A stretch of DNA of 26,619 bases, taken from NCBI GenBank assembly GCA_046704825.1, contig JBJKRE010000035.1, positions 1 through 26,619 of the forward strand. The letters are read 5' to 3'. Source of the stretch: CAVRTJ01 sp046704825. GTDB lineage: Bacteria; Acidobacteriota; UBA4820; DSQY01. The notes beneath the pieces are model-generated. The model was not told the DNA's origin. It was given only the letters and a program-made list of their open reading frames with translations, and ran no database searches. This document shows, in pieces, positions 1 to 7,154 of this stretch (position 1 is the stretch's first letter; the number at the start of each line of letters is the position of its first letter). A program made the translations under genes and the position numbers.

Positions 1-770
1 ACGGCGAAGGGCTTGCCCGAACGACGCTTTCGACGCCGGAGACGCGCCACGGCCTCGTCGGAATCGGCCCGGCAGGCCAGCTGGAACCCGCCGAGCCCCT
101 TGACCGCCACCACGGCACCGTCGGCCAGCGCTTTCCTCGTCTCCCGCATGGCGTCCCAGCCCCGTCCCCGCTCGCGCTCTCCGTCCACCAGCCAAAGGTC
201 GGGGCCACAGGCGGGACAGCAGACGGGCTCGGCGTGGAAGCGGCGGTCGGCCGGGTCGGTGTACTCCGCTCCGCACTTCTCGCACAGAGGGAAGCAGGCC
301 ATGGCCGTCCGCTCCCTGTCGTAGGGCAGGGACCGGACCAGCGAAAACCGCGGGCCGCAGTTCGTGCACGTGATGAAGGGGTAGCGGTGGCGCCGGTCCG
401 CGGGGTCTTCCATCTCGGCCCGGCAGTCGGCGCAAAGCGCGGAATCGGGCGGCACGATGGCACGCGCCCTGGGCCCCACCTCGGAGGCCCTGACCACGAA
501 ATCCTCTTCGCCCAGAGGCTTGACGGAGGCGGTCTCCATACCGTCGAGCCGGGCCAGCGGCGGCATCGAACCGGGGAGCCGGTCGACGAATTCGTCCACC
601 GCCGGTTCCGGACCTTCCACTTCGATGACCACGCCGTCCGGCCCGTTGAGAACCCACCCGGCCAGGTCGAGGGCCTTGGCCAGCCTGTGAACGGCGGGGC
701 GGAAGCCCACGCCCTGAACCGAGCCCCTGCACTGGATGCGCACTCTCCTCGTCCCCGGTGAGCCTGCCAT
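1..770 (-). CDS. hypF: HypF carbamoyltransferase, N-terminal part (runs off the left edge)
   Basis: HypF uses carbamoyl phosphate and ATP to carbamoylate the C-terminal Cys of HypE, the source of the CN ligands of [NiFe]-hydrogenase. About 256 codons are visible. Residues 10-95 are an acylphosphatase domain with the motif GSVQGVGFRP (catalytic Arg24) and Asn42 in WVLNGPDG. Two HypF zinc fingers follow: C113-x2-C116 with C135-x2-C138, and C163-x2-C166 with C185-x2-C188. A YrdC-like nucleotide-binding domain begins near residue 213 (VAVKGLGGFQLAC, then RRSGKPFA at the edge). The ATG at 770 is the first start after an in-frame TAG just upstream. No Shine-Dalgarno sequence precedes it, and a promoter placed at 777-805 would start the transcript at or beside the ATG. 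Other hyp genes would lie outside the window to the left. Identity is secure; the C-terminal half is unseen. Confidence 0.96.
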   Translation of the reverse strand, partial: MAGSPGTRRVRIQCRGSVQGVGFRPAVHRLAKALDLAGWVLNGPDGVVIEVEGPEPAVDEFVDRLPGSMPPLARLDGMETASVKPLGEEDFVVRASEVGPRARAIVPPDSALCADCRAEMEDPADRRHRYPFITCTNCGPRFSLVRSLPYDRERTAMACFPLCEKCGAEYTDPADRRFHAEPVCCPACGPDLWLVDGERERGRGWDAMRETRKALADGAVVAVKGLGGFQLACRADSDEAVARLRRRKRRSGKPFA

Positions 771-776
771 ACACAG

Positions 777-805
777 AAACTATCAGCGGGTGCCCTCTCC
801 GTCAA
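777..805 (-). promoter_or_regulatory. Candidate sigma-70 promoter of hypF
   Basis: On the minus strand, TTGACG (800-805) is followed after 17 bp by TAGTTT (777-782). The -35 box matches the consensus at 5 of 6 positions and the -10 box is weak. Transcription would begin around 770, the first base of the hypF start codon, so the message could be leaderless. A shifted -10 (GATAGT, 779-784, spacer 15) is the alternative. Confidence 0.45.
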
Positions 806-814
806 CAGCGGTCG

Positions 815-843
815 CAGACGGCCGCCCGCTTTCGTGATATAGT
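815..843 (+). promoter_or_regulatory. Candidate promoter of the OmpH/Skp gene
   Basis: TATAGT (838-843) is a good -10 box; the -35 at 17 bp spacing (CAGACG, 815-820) is poor. It would give a 5' leader of about 150 nt before the ATG at 1003 and lies back to back with the hypF promoter. The rest of the gap between the two genes shows no further gene. Confidence 0.35.
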
Positions 844-1002
844 GCGCTCGTGTCAGGCCGCCCGTCTGTGAGGACGTCCGCGTCGGTGGGGCGCGGGCAG
901 GAAACCTCAACAGGCGGCCCGCCGACCGATAGCGCCGGCACTCCCGGCGCCCGCACGGAAAACGATGAAAACAGCGTTCCCAGACAAAAAGGAGTCGAGA
1001 TC

Positions 1003-1608
1003 ATGAAAAGAATGCTGACGGCCCTTCTCGCCCTGTCCCTTGCCGTGTCCGCCCTGGCGGCCGGCCCGAAGACCCCCGAAAAGGCCCTCTCAGGCGTCCT
1101 CAAGAAGACGCCCGTGGTCGTGATCGTGGACATGAGCCGCATCTACAAGGATTCGAAGATCTCAAAGCAGATCGAGGCCGATTTCAGTGCCTGGAACGAG
1201 AGCCTCAGGGCCACCTTCCAGAAGGAGCTCGCCGACCTCAGGAGCAAGCAGGAAGCCTTCAAGAAGAACGAGGCCACCCTGTCCAAGGAGGAAAAGGCCA
1301 AGGAGCAGAAGGCCATCGACGCCGCTCAGAAGGATCTCAGTTCGCTCCAGATGAAGGCCCGCCAGGAGTTCCAGAAGAGACAGAAGGCCGCCGAGGAGAA
1401 ACTCCACAACGTGTTGGACCCGCTTCTCGAAAAGCTCGGCAAGGAGTACGGCTGGGACGTCATCCTGAACAAAGGCTCCAAGGACCTCGTGTGGAACACG
1501 GGAGTCGTGGACGAGACCGACCTCATCCTCAAGCACCTCGACGCGGCCACGCCCGACAGCGCGCCCGCCAAGGCGCCGGCCGGCAAGGACGCAAAGCCCA
1601 AGGCCTGA
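1003..1608 (+). CDS. OmpH/Skp-family periplasmic chaperone
   Basis: 201-residue protein of the OmpH/Skp family (PF03938), whose members hold unfolded outer-membrane proteins in the periplasm. Residues 1-20 form a clear signal peptide (MKRMLTALLALSLAVSALAA). The mature part opens with the family's first strand (PVVVIVDMSRIYKDSK), continues as a long charged, Lys/Glu/Ala-rich coiled coil from about 60 to 150, and returns to a strand (YGWDVILNKGSKDLVW) as Skp does. A Pro/Ala/Lys-rich tail (about 185-201) is extra. The frame is open back to 850, but AAAAAGGAG at 986-994 sits 8 nt before the ATG at 1003 and the signal peptide begins there. It stands alone between hypF and a strong terminator. It has no evident link to the transport locus beyond marking a two-membrane cell envelope. 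Confidence 0.88.
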   Translation: MKRMLTALLALSLAVSALAAGPKTPEKALSGVLKKTPVVVIVDMSRIYKDSKISKQIEADFSAWNESLRATFQKELADLRSKQEAFKKNEATLSKEEKAKEQKAIDAAQKDLSSLQMKARQEFQKRQKAAEEKLHNVLDPLLEKLGKEYGWDVILNKGSKDLVWNTGVVDETDLILKHLDAATPDSAPAKAPAGKDAKPKA

Positions 1609-1651
1609 GGCGGGGCGTTCGCGTCCCGACATCTCTAATGTTCATTCCGCG

Positions 1652-1683
1652 AGGCGGAGCGCCGAAAGGCGCTCCGCCTTTTT
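1652..1683 (+). terminator. Rho-independent terminator after the OmpH/Skp gene
   Basis: A perfect 12-bp stem (1652-1663 with 1668-1679), a GAAA tetraloop (1664-1667) and a run of five Ts (1679-1683). It ends the OmpH/Skp transcript and insulates HK1, so HK1 needs its own promoter. Confidence 0.9.
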
Positions 1684-1700
1684 CGTCACGGCCGCCTTCC

Positions 1701-1729
1701 GTGACCTCGCGGTTCGCGGGGTATATATT
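1701..1729 (+). promoter_or_regulatory. Candidate sigma-70 promoter of HK1
   Basis: GTGACC (1701-1706), 17-bp spacer, TATATT (1724-1729). The -35 matches 4 of 6 and the -10 5 of 6 positions. It lies directly after the terminator and gives a leader of about 120 nt. Confidence 0.5.
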
Positions 1730-1736
1730 GGAACCT

Positions 1737-1763
1737 GGTCCTTTGGGGGGGCACCAAAGGAAC
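1737..1763 (+). repeat. Inverted repeat at the 5' end of the HK1 transcript
   Basis: GGTCCTTTGG (1737-1746) and CCAAAGGAAC (1754-1763) pair over an 8-bp core around a G-rich 7-nt loop. It lies immediately downstream of the predicted HK1 -10 box, so it would be an operator overlapping the start site or a hairpin at the very 5' end of the message. Confidence 0.45.
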
Positions 1764-1856
1764 AACGAGAAACGCCCATCTTGAGCCTCTGGGGCCGTTC
1801 GCCGTGCACACCACCGCCGCCGACGTTCCAGCCTCTACGCTCGGGGGTGATCGAAC

Positions 1857-3365
1857 ATGGCGAAGGACACCGACGAGAAGCTCGAATATCAGCTGGGACA
1901 CGTGGAAGCCGAGAAGCTGAGGGAGGCCGAAAAGGCCTTTCTGGCCAGGCCGCGCCTGAGCATCCGCCTCCGGATCGTCGCAGGGTTCCTCCTCTGCTTT
2001 TTTCTGCTGGCGGTGACGGGGATCGTCAACCTGGTCATCCTCTACCAGGCGAGGGGCAAGCTGCACTTTCTGGACGTCTCGCAGGATCTGTCCCTGCAGA
2101 TCCAGGAGTCCAGGCATTTCGCCCTCTCAGGCTTCCCGGACCCCGTCTGCCTGCGCCGCGCGAGAACCGCGGCGCAAAAGGCCTCCGAAATCCTTATGCG
2201 CGACGGGTCCAAGGTTCTGGACGCCACCGGTGAGAAGGACCTTTCGGAACTCAATTACGCCCTCGGCCATTACGTCCAGCTGCTCGACGACAGCCTCTCG
2301 TTCGCGAAGGACAACGCCCCTGACACGGCCAGGCGCACCCAGCTGCGGTCCGCCGTGGACGAAAGCAGTTCGGGCCTGCTGAACAGGCTGAGGACTCTCA
2401 AGGCCAGGGAGGCCGAGGCGGCGAGCCACGTCCTCAAGATCTCCCAGGAACTGCCCTTCCTGTTCTCACTCGTCATGCTGATCATCATCTTCTGGATCAC
2501 GAGCCTGCTCGCCGGCACGATCACGGCGTCTCTGGAGCGACTCCAGAAATCGACCCGCCGGATCGCCGCGGGCGACTTCAGCCTCATGAACCCAAGGAGG
2601 CGCTACCACGACGAGTTCTCGGACCTGTCGCTCGCCGTGAACCGCATGCTCCTGGAGTTGCGCGCTCGGGAGGCCCAGGTCCTCAAAGCCGACAAGCTGG
2701 CCAGCATCGGCGCGTTCACCGAGGGCGTCGCCGGCGAACTCGACACCGTCCTCGACACCATTTCCAGCAACGCCGAGGCCTTCGTGGAAGGCTGTCACCC
2801 GCCGGAGGAGTGCCCACGCTACAACCTCCTGCTGGATATCTTCTCCCAGACGAAGAAGGGCAAGGAGACGGTGGAGGAACTGCTCGCCTTCACCCGGGAC
2901 GACGCCTTCGAACCCGAGCCTCTGGTCCTCAAGGACCTCGTGGACGCCTCCCAGCGTCTGCTGGAAAACCAGATGGCCCTCGACCACGTGGAGTTCGTCA
3001 ACGAAGTCCCCCCCGAACTCCCGAAGGTCCTGTGCTCGCCCAACCAGCTCAAGCACGTCCTTCTCAACCTTTTCCACAACGCGATACAGGCCATGCCGGA
3101 CGGCGGCCGGCTCACCGTGACCGCCTCGCGCGTGGACGCCAAGCGCGTCGAAATGACCGTGGCGGACCAGGGGGTCGGCATCTCCCCCGACGACCTGGAA
3201 CGCATCTTCGATCCGCTCTACACCACCAAGGAGGGGACGAAGGGGACGGGGCTGGGCCTTTCGATCAGCTATTCGATCGTGCGGAAGCACGGGGGCGACA
3301 TCAGAGTCACGAGCCTCGAAGGGAAGGGCACCACCGTCCACGTGACCCTTCCCCTCGCCGGCTGA
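1857..3365 (+). CDS. HK1: HAMP sensor histidine kinase paralogue lacking the phospho-acceptor His
   Basis: 502-residue inner-membrane sensor. Order: cytoplasmic N-terminus with the shared motif RPRLSIRLRIVAGFLLCF (31-48), TM1 (about 40-64), helical periplasmic domain, TM2 (about 199-219), HAMP (220-272; RRIAAGDFS), dimerisation helices (279-345) and an HATPase_c domain (393-500). The ATP site looks intact: N-box Asn408, DQGVG at 437-441, GTGLGL at 463-468. The H-box is not: where the paralogues read AHELNNP or AHQLNNP, this one reads AGELDTV, with Gly293 (codon 2733-2735) replacing His. The periplasmic RYEK-x2-FLYG motif of the other three is also lost (ESRHFALSG at 84-92). It probably binds ATP but cannot autophosphorylate, so it may act as a phosphatase or a heterodimer partner. 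Start set by GGGGGTGA 9 nt upstream of the ATG. Confidence 0.9.
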   Translation: MAKDTDEKLEYQLGHVEAEKLREAEKAFLARPRLSIRLRIVAGFLLCFFLLAVTGIVNLVILYQARGKLHFLDVSQDLSLQIQESRHFALSGFPDPVCLRRARTAAQKASEILMRDGSKVLDATGEKDLSELNYALGHYVQLLDDSLSFAKDNAPDTARRTQLRSAVDESSSGLLNRLRTLKAREAEAASHVLKISQELPFLFSLVMLIIIFWITSLLAGTITASLERLQKSTRRIAAGDFSLMNPRRRYHDEFSDLSLAVNRMLLELRAREAQVLKADKLASIGAFTEGVAGELDTVLDTISSNAEAFVEGCHPPEECPRYNLLLDIFSQTKKGKETVEELLAFTRDDAFEPEPLVLKDLVDASQRLLENQMALDHVEFVNEVPPELPKVLCSPNQLKHVLLNLFHNAIQAMPDGGRLTVTASRVDAKRVEMTVADQGVGISPDDLERIFDPLYTTKEGTKGTGLGLSISYSIVRKHGGDIRVTSLEGKGTTVHVTLPLAG

Positions 3366-3383
3366 CGGACCCGGCCTCCGGGC

Positions 3384-4166
3384 TCACGCCGGCCGGGCCG
3401 AAACCCTCTTGGGACGCCTGAACACGAGGCTCGCCGCGAGTCCCGCGACGACGGCGAGCGCCACGGCGAAAGCCCCGTAGAGCATGCCGTGGTGCCGGGA
3501 CAGCCGGCTCACCCAGGCCTCCAGGCCGACCCTTTTGACCTCGATGCCGACGGACCCCGACCCGACCACCAGGCCCTCCCTCGCGGCGAAGGCCTCGATC
3601 CTGTAGCGGCCCGGCGGTCCGTCCGACGGCCAGAAGAAGCTCGTGGTGAAGGCGGGCCCCCTCCGGGTGACGCCCGTCAGCCCGAAGCTGAACAGCCTGC
3701 CGGCCTTGCGCGTCATGATGAGTTCGTTGAGGTACAGGTCCCTGTCCACGCCCTTCTGGACATCGATCGACGCCTTGAGTCCCCGTATACCCAGCTGGTA
3801 CCGCAGCTCTTCTCGCCGCGTCAGGATTTCGTCGATGGGCAGGTCCGACTTGACCTTGTACATCCACGGGACGTTCTTGAACCGCACGCGCCCGACCGAC
3901 AGCCAGAACGGACCGACCTTGCCCTTGCGCGAGAAGACCGCCGGCTCCCGGGGCGAGGACAGCTTGACGACAACGTAGCAGTCCTCGGGCACGCTCCCCC
4001 AGACCCTGATCAGCTCGCCGCTGTAGCGGGGCGTGACCTCGATCTCCCGGGCCGACGCGTGCACCTCCACGGGCACCCCCTCCGGCGTGCCGGCGGCGCA
4101 CGGCGCAAAGGTCGCTCCCAGCGCGCACGCGGCAACGGCCAGGGCGAGAAGATCCCTGCGCATCAT
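3384..4166 (-). CDS. TIGR02186-1: exported single-anchor membrane protein, partner of TauE-1
   Basis: 260-residue protein of the TIGR02186 / Alph_Pro_TM family (PF09608), biochemically uncharacterised but often found beside TauE/SafE permeases. It has a signal peptide (about 1-25), a periplasmic beta-rich domain (about 30-225) with family features (YSGELIRVWG, VVVKLSSPRE, FWLSVGRVRF, VPWMYKVKS), one TM helix near the C-terminus (about 230-250) and a short basic tail. The start ATG overlaps the TauE-1 stop in an ATGA arrangement, so translation is coupled. Convergent with HK1, 18 bp apart, with no terminator apparent between. The topology suggests a periplasmic domain that binds or gates the permease; that is inference. 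The second Met (4163) is an equally possible start. Confidence 0.85.
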   Translation of the reverse strand: MMRRDLLALAVAACALGATFAPCAAGTPEGVPVEVHASAREIEVTPRYSGELIRVWGSVPEDCYVVVKLSSPREPAVFSRKGKVGPFWLSVGRVRFKNVPWMYKVKSDLPIDEILTRREELRYQLGIRGLKASIDVQKGVDRDLYLNELIMTRKAGRLFSFGLTGVTRRGPAFTTSFFWPSDGPPGRYRIEAFAAREGLVVGSGSVGIEVKRVGLEAWVSRLSRHHGMLYGAFAVALAVVAGLAASLVFRRPKRVSARPA

Positions 4167-5071
4167 CGTCTGCCTCCCAGCTCCACCAGGAAGAAAGCCG
4201 GGGCCGCCAGGAGGTCGTTGAGCATCTTGACGGACATGGCCAGAACCATGAGCGAGAAGGCCACCTTGAGCTGGTCGGCCTTAAGCCGCCGCACGAGTCT
4301 CGCCCCGAGCTGGGCGCCGAGGGTCGCCCCCACCAGCAGGACGGCGGCGAGGATGGCGTCCACGTTGTGGTTGACGGCGGCCTGCATGAAGGTCACGGAC
4401 CCCGATGTGAAGAGCATCTGGAAGAGCACCGTACCCACCACCACCTGCATGGGCATGCCCAGGAAATAGGTCATGGCTGGGATGAGGAAGAAGCCGCCCC
4501 CCACCCCCATGACGGCGGCCAGAACACCGACGAACCCGCCGAGCAGAAGGGGTGCGAGGGCCGAGGTCTGCACGCCCGAAACCTTGAAGGTCGTCCGGAA
4601 GGGCAGCCTGCCCAGCCACCGGATCACGGCCGAGTCCGGCCGCCCGCCCGTGTCGCCCTTCACACGGCTCGACAGACCTTCCACGAACATGATGACCCCG
4701 ATGACGGCCATGAAGATCACGTAGCAGAGGATGATGACCACGTCGAGGTTCCCCATGGCCCTGAGAATCTTGACGAGGATCGTGCCCGCACCGCCGCCGG
4801 CCACGCCGCCCGCGAGCATGAGCAGCCCCATCTTGACGTCCACGTTGCCCGCCTTGAGGTGCGTAAAGGTGCCGGAGACGCTGGCCCCCACGATGGCGTT
4901 GATGCCGGAAGCGGCCGCCACCGTCGGGCTCACCCCCATCATGATCAGGAGCGGCGTCAGCAGAAAGCCCCCCGATCCCAGAAGGCCCTGGATGAATCCG
5001 ACCAGGGCCCCGATGCCTATGATGAGAAACAGGTTGACGTCGATACCTGCGACCGGCAGGAAGATGGTCAT
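4163..5071 (-). CDS. TauE-1: TauE/SafE-family anion permease
   Basis: 302-residue integral membrane protein of the TauE/SafE family (PF01925), whose characterised members export sulfite, sulfoacetate or related sulfonates. About eight hydrophobic segments form two homologous halves, each with the family's Gly-rich re-entrant motif: GLLGSGGFLLTP (29-40) and VMGVGGGFFLIP (187-198). Between them is a hydrophilic loop (about 133-165). GNVDVKMG (75-82) and NHNVDAILA (234-242) are the matching positions of the two halves and recur in TauE-2 and TauE-3. The start follows a G7 tract (5077-5083) by 5 nt. It is the first gene of a two-gene operon with TIGR02186-1, which overlaps its stop by 4 nt. The substrate cannot be read from sequence. 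Confidence 0.93.
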   Translation of the reverse strand: MTIFLPVAGIDVNLFLIIGIGALVGFIQGLLGSGGFLLTPLLIMMGVSPTVAAASGINAIVGASVSGTFTHLKAGNVDVKMGLLMLAGGVAGGGAGTILVKILRAMGNLDVVIILCYVIFMAVIGVIMFVEGLSSRVKGDTGGRPDSAVIRWLGRLPFRTTFKVSGVQTSALAPLLLGGFVGVLAAVMGVGGGFFLIPAMTYFLGMPMQVVVGTVLFQMLFTSGSVTFMQAAVNHNVDAILAAVLLVGATLGAQLGARLVRRLKADQLKVAFSLMVLAMSVKMLNDLLAAPAFFLVELGGRR

Positions 5072-5202
5072 GAAGTCCCCCCCAGGAAGTGTGCCTCCGT
5101 CCGGACCCGCGGGACGCGCGCCGTGCCCGTCGTGCCGTCGTGGCGGCGGTGGAGGAAGGCCGGCGGATTGGTGCCTCCGGGCGGCTGTCCCCTGTCCTTC
5201 AA

Positions 5203-5231
5203 CATATATCCCCGGGGCCCGGCGGCGTCAA
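5203..5231 (-). promoter_or_regulatory. Sigma-70 promoter of the TauE-1 / TIGR02186-1 operon
   Basis: On the minus strand TTGACG (5226-5231) and TATATG (5203-5208) are separated by exactly 17 bp; matches are 5 of 6 and 4 of 6. The leader would be about 125 nt. Confidence 0.6.
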
Positions 5232-5301
5232 CACGCGCCGGCGCTGAGGCCGGCGGAGAGTCTTTTGCCCACATCGCGCGCCTCCGGGGCGCCTTGCCGT
5301 C

Positions 5302-5331
5302 TGGCCACGCGGTCGACAGGCCATGTATACT
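5302..5331 (+). promoter_or_regulatory. Candidate promoter of HK2
   Basis: TGGCCA (5302-5307), 18-bp spacer, TATACT (5326-5331). The -10 is strong and the -35 matches 4 of 6. The leader to the ATG at 5406 would be about 70 nt. Confidence 0.45.
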
Positions 5332-5405
5332 TCCCCCAGGATCGCAGCAACGGCAACCGCAGGCACGCGAGGGGACCCGATGCACCGAGGGCCCCGGGGG
5401 GAGAC

Positions 5406-6956
5406 ATGGCCGGATTCGTGGAAGACAGGCCCGAATACCACCTCGGGAGGATGGAGGCGGAGGAGCTGAGGGAGGCGGAAAAGGCCTTTCTGAGCCGCCC
5501 GCGGGTCAGCATCCGGATGCGCATCGTGGTCGGGTTCCTGCTCTGCTTCTTCCTGATGAGCGCCACGGCCGTCATCGTGCTGGCCTTTCTGTACCACGCC
5601 CGCGGTTCCATCCGGTTTCTCGCCGTGACGGAGAACCTGACCTTCGAGATCCAGCAGGCCAGGCGCTACGAAAAGGACTTCTTCCTCTACGGAACCAACC
5701 TCGACGCCGCCATCGGGCACGCGGACAGGGCCGTCGACATACTCCGGTCCAACACGGTGAACATCCTGGACGTGGCCGGGGAAAAGAACCTGTCCGCCCT
5801 GAACTTCCACCTCGGGGCCTACCGCGCCCTCCTCCAGGAGTGCCGTCCCCTGCCCGGTGAGCCCGGACGGACCCCCGCCGGGCGAAGTGAGATCGAGGCG
5901 TCCCTTAGAAACCACGGCGCGCGACTCGTGGGACTAGCCCGCGCATTGAACAACCGCGAGGCCGACACCGCGAACCGCGTGCTCAAGTTCTCCCAGGCCG
6001 TCCCCTTCATCTTTCTGGGGCTCCTCCTCCTGCTCATATTCTGGGTGGCCCACTTGCTGTCCCGCACCATCAGCCGGTCGTTGACGCGGTTTCAGGGCTA
6101 CACCCGGCGAATCGCCGAGGGAGACTTCTCGCCCATACGGCCCGCCAAACCCTACCACGACGAGTTCTCCGAACTGGCCCTCGCGACAAACCGGATGCTC
6201 TTCGAACTCAGGGCGCACGAGGCGCAGAAGCTCAAGGCCGGGAAGCTCGCCGCCGTGGGGACCTTCACCACCGGTATCGCACACCAGCTGAACAACCCGC
6301 TGAACAACATCTTCATCACGGCCGAGGCCCTGATGGACGAGTGCAGGGCGCTCAAGGACGATCGCAAGTACCGCCTCGTGGAGGACATCCTCTCGGAGGC
6401 GGAGCGCGCAAACGGCATCGTCGAGGGCCTCCTGGACTTCGTGCACGGCAGGAAGCCGGAGATGGAGCCGGTCGCCCTGTCGGACCTCGTGGAAGCCACC
6501 CGCAGCCTGGTGGGGAACCAGATGGACCTCCACAAGGTCGCCTTCACCTTCGACGCGCCCGACGACCTGCCGCCCGTGCTGGGCGCCTACAACGACCTGC
6601 GCCAGATGCTCCTGAACATCTTCCTGAATGCCGTCGAGGCCATGCCGGACGGCGGGACGCTCGCCGTCCGAGCCCGTCCCCTGGACGCGCGAAAGGTCTG
6701 CCTCGAGATCTCCGACGAGGGTGCCGGCATCGCCCCCGAGAACATGTCCAGGATCTTCGACCCCTACTTCACCACCAAAGAACAGGGCAAGGGGCGGGGC
6801 CTGGGGCTTTCCATCAGCTACGGCATCGTCCGAAGGCACGGCGGGGAAATGCAGGTCGAGAGCCTTGCGGGTAAAGGCACCCTGGTCTACATCTGCCTCC
6901 CGCTCGCCGCCGCCCCATCGCCTGCAAGCGACGAGCCGCAAAACGCTCCTCCCTAG
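5406..6956 (+). CDS. HK2: HAMP sensor histidine kinase with Gln at the catalytic Glu position
   Basis: 516-residue paralogue of HK1 with the same layout: N-terminal motif RPRVSIRMRIVVGFLLCF (31-48), TM1 (40-64), helical periplasmic domain with RRYEKDFFLYG (86-96), TM2 (200-219), HAMP (RRIAEGDFSPI, 234-244), HisKA (about 279-345) and HATPase_c (about 393-500; N-box Asn408, DEGAG 437-441, GRGLGL 463-468), then an Ala/Pro-rich tail. The periplasmic motif resembles the EKDF-type signature of 4HB/HBM helical-bundle sensors, so a small-ligand sensor is plausible. The H-box reads AHQLNNP: His293 is present but the usual Glu next to it is Gln294 (codon 6285-6287). The upstream frame is open, but G6 at 5396-5401 and homology to HK1 fix the start at 5406. 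No receiver is adjacent. Confidence 0.93.
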   Translation: MAGFVEDRPEYHLGRMEAEELREAEKAFLSRPRVSIRMRIVVGFLLCFFLMSATAVIVLAFLYHARGSIRFLAVTENLTFEIQQARRYEKDFFLYGTNLDAAIGHADRAVDILRSNTVNILDVAGEKNLSALNFHLGAYRALLQECRPLPGEPGRTPAGRSEIEASLRNHGARLVGLARALNNREADTANRVLKFSQAVPFIFLGLLLLLIFWVAHLLSRTISRSLTRFQGYTRRIAEGDFSPIRPAKPYHDEFSELALATNRMLFELRAHEAQKLKAGKLAAVGTFTTGIAHQLNNPLNNIFITAEALMDECRALKDDRKYRLVEDILSEAERANGIVEGLLDFVHGRKPEMEPVALSDLVEATRSLVGNQMDLHKVAFTFDAPDDLPPVLGAYNDLRQMLLNIFLNAVEAMPDGGTLAVRARPLDARKVCLEISDEGAGIAPENMSRIFDPYFTTKEQGKGRGLGLSISYGIVRRHGGEMQVESLAGKGTLVYICLPLAAAPSPASDEPQNAPP

Positions 6957-7011
6957 CAACCTCTCCGCACCATCGCCTCTTTTCTTCGAAGGCTCGTCCC
7001 CCGCCGCAGTT

Positions 7012-7060
7012 CAAATCCCAAATCCCAAATTCCAAATCCCAAATTCCAAATTCCAAATTC
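7012..7060 (+). repeat. Seven tandem 7-bp units CAAATYC
   Basis: Seven perfect-length units of CAAATCC or CAAATTC run without a break from 7012 to 7060 in the HK2-HK3 gap, ending in a C-run. It is AT-rich in very GC-rich surroundings. Arrays of this ATTTGG-type heptad occur between genes in several environmental bacterial lineages. Here it ends 12 bp before the -35 box of HK3, so copy-number change could alter the upstream promoter region. Confidence 0.92.
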
Positions 7061-7072
7061 CCCCCTTCCCGG

Positions 7073-7101
7073 TTGTGCGCGCCGCCCCCCTGAGCTATAG
7101 T
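7073..7101 (+). promoter_or_regulatory. Candidate sigma-70 promoter of HK3 (and RR1)
   Basis: TTGTGC (7073-7078), 17-bp spacer, TATAGT (7096-7101). Transcription would start near 7108, which excludes the in-frame codon at 7101 as the HK3 start and supports the ATG at 7155. Confidence 0.55.
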
Positions 7102-7154
7102 TGAAAAAGGAAGAGGGGATAACAGAATCCACGCGAACTGCTTGGGGGGGAACC

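Larger units (their letters stand above)
5072..5405. other. 334-bp divergent intergenic region between TauE-1 and HK2
   Basis: No credible gene. It carries the two outward-facing promoters listed separately, TauE-1 (minus) at 5203-5231 and HK2 (plus) at 5302-5331, and the G-tract ribosome-binding sites at both ends. Regulators acting between the promoters could control both units. Nothing else recognisable. Confidence 0.7.

Noticed and set aside
3366..3383. Bidirectional terminator between HK1 and TIGR02186-1
   Set aside because: Only a 5-bp stem (CCCGG/CCGGG, 3370-3382) without T-runs; too weak to call.
4731..5405. In-frame 225-codon upstream extension of HK2
   Set aside because: It lies antisense to TauE-1 and across both divergent promoters; a G6 ribosome-binding site and homology to HK1 place the start at 5406.
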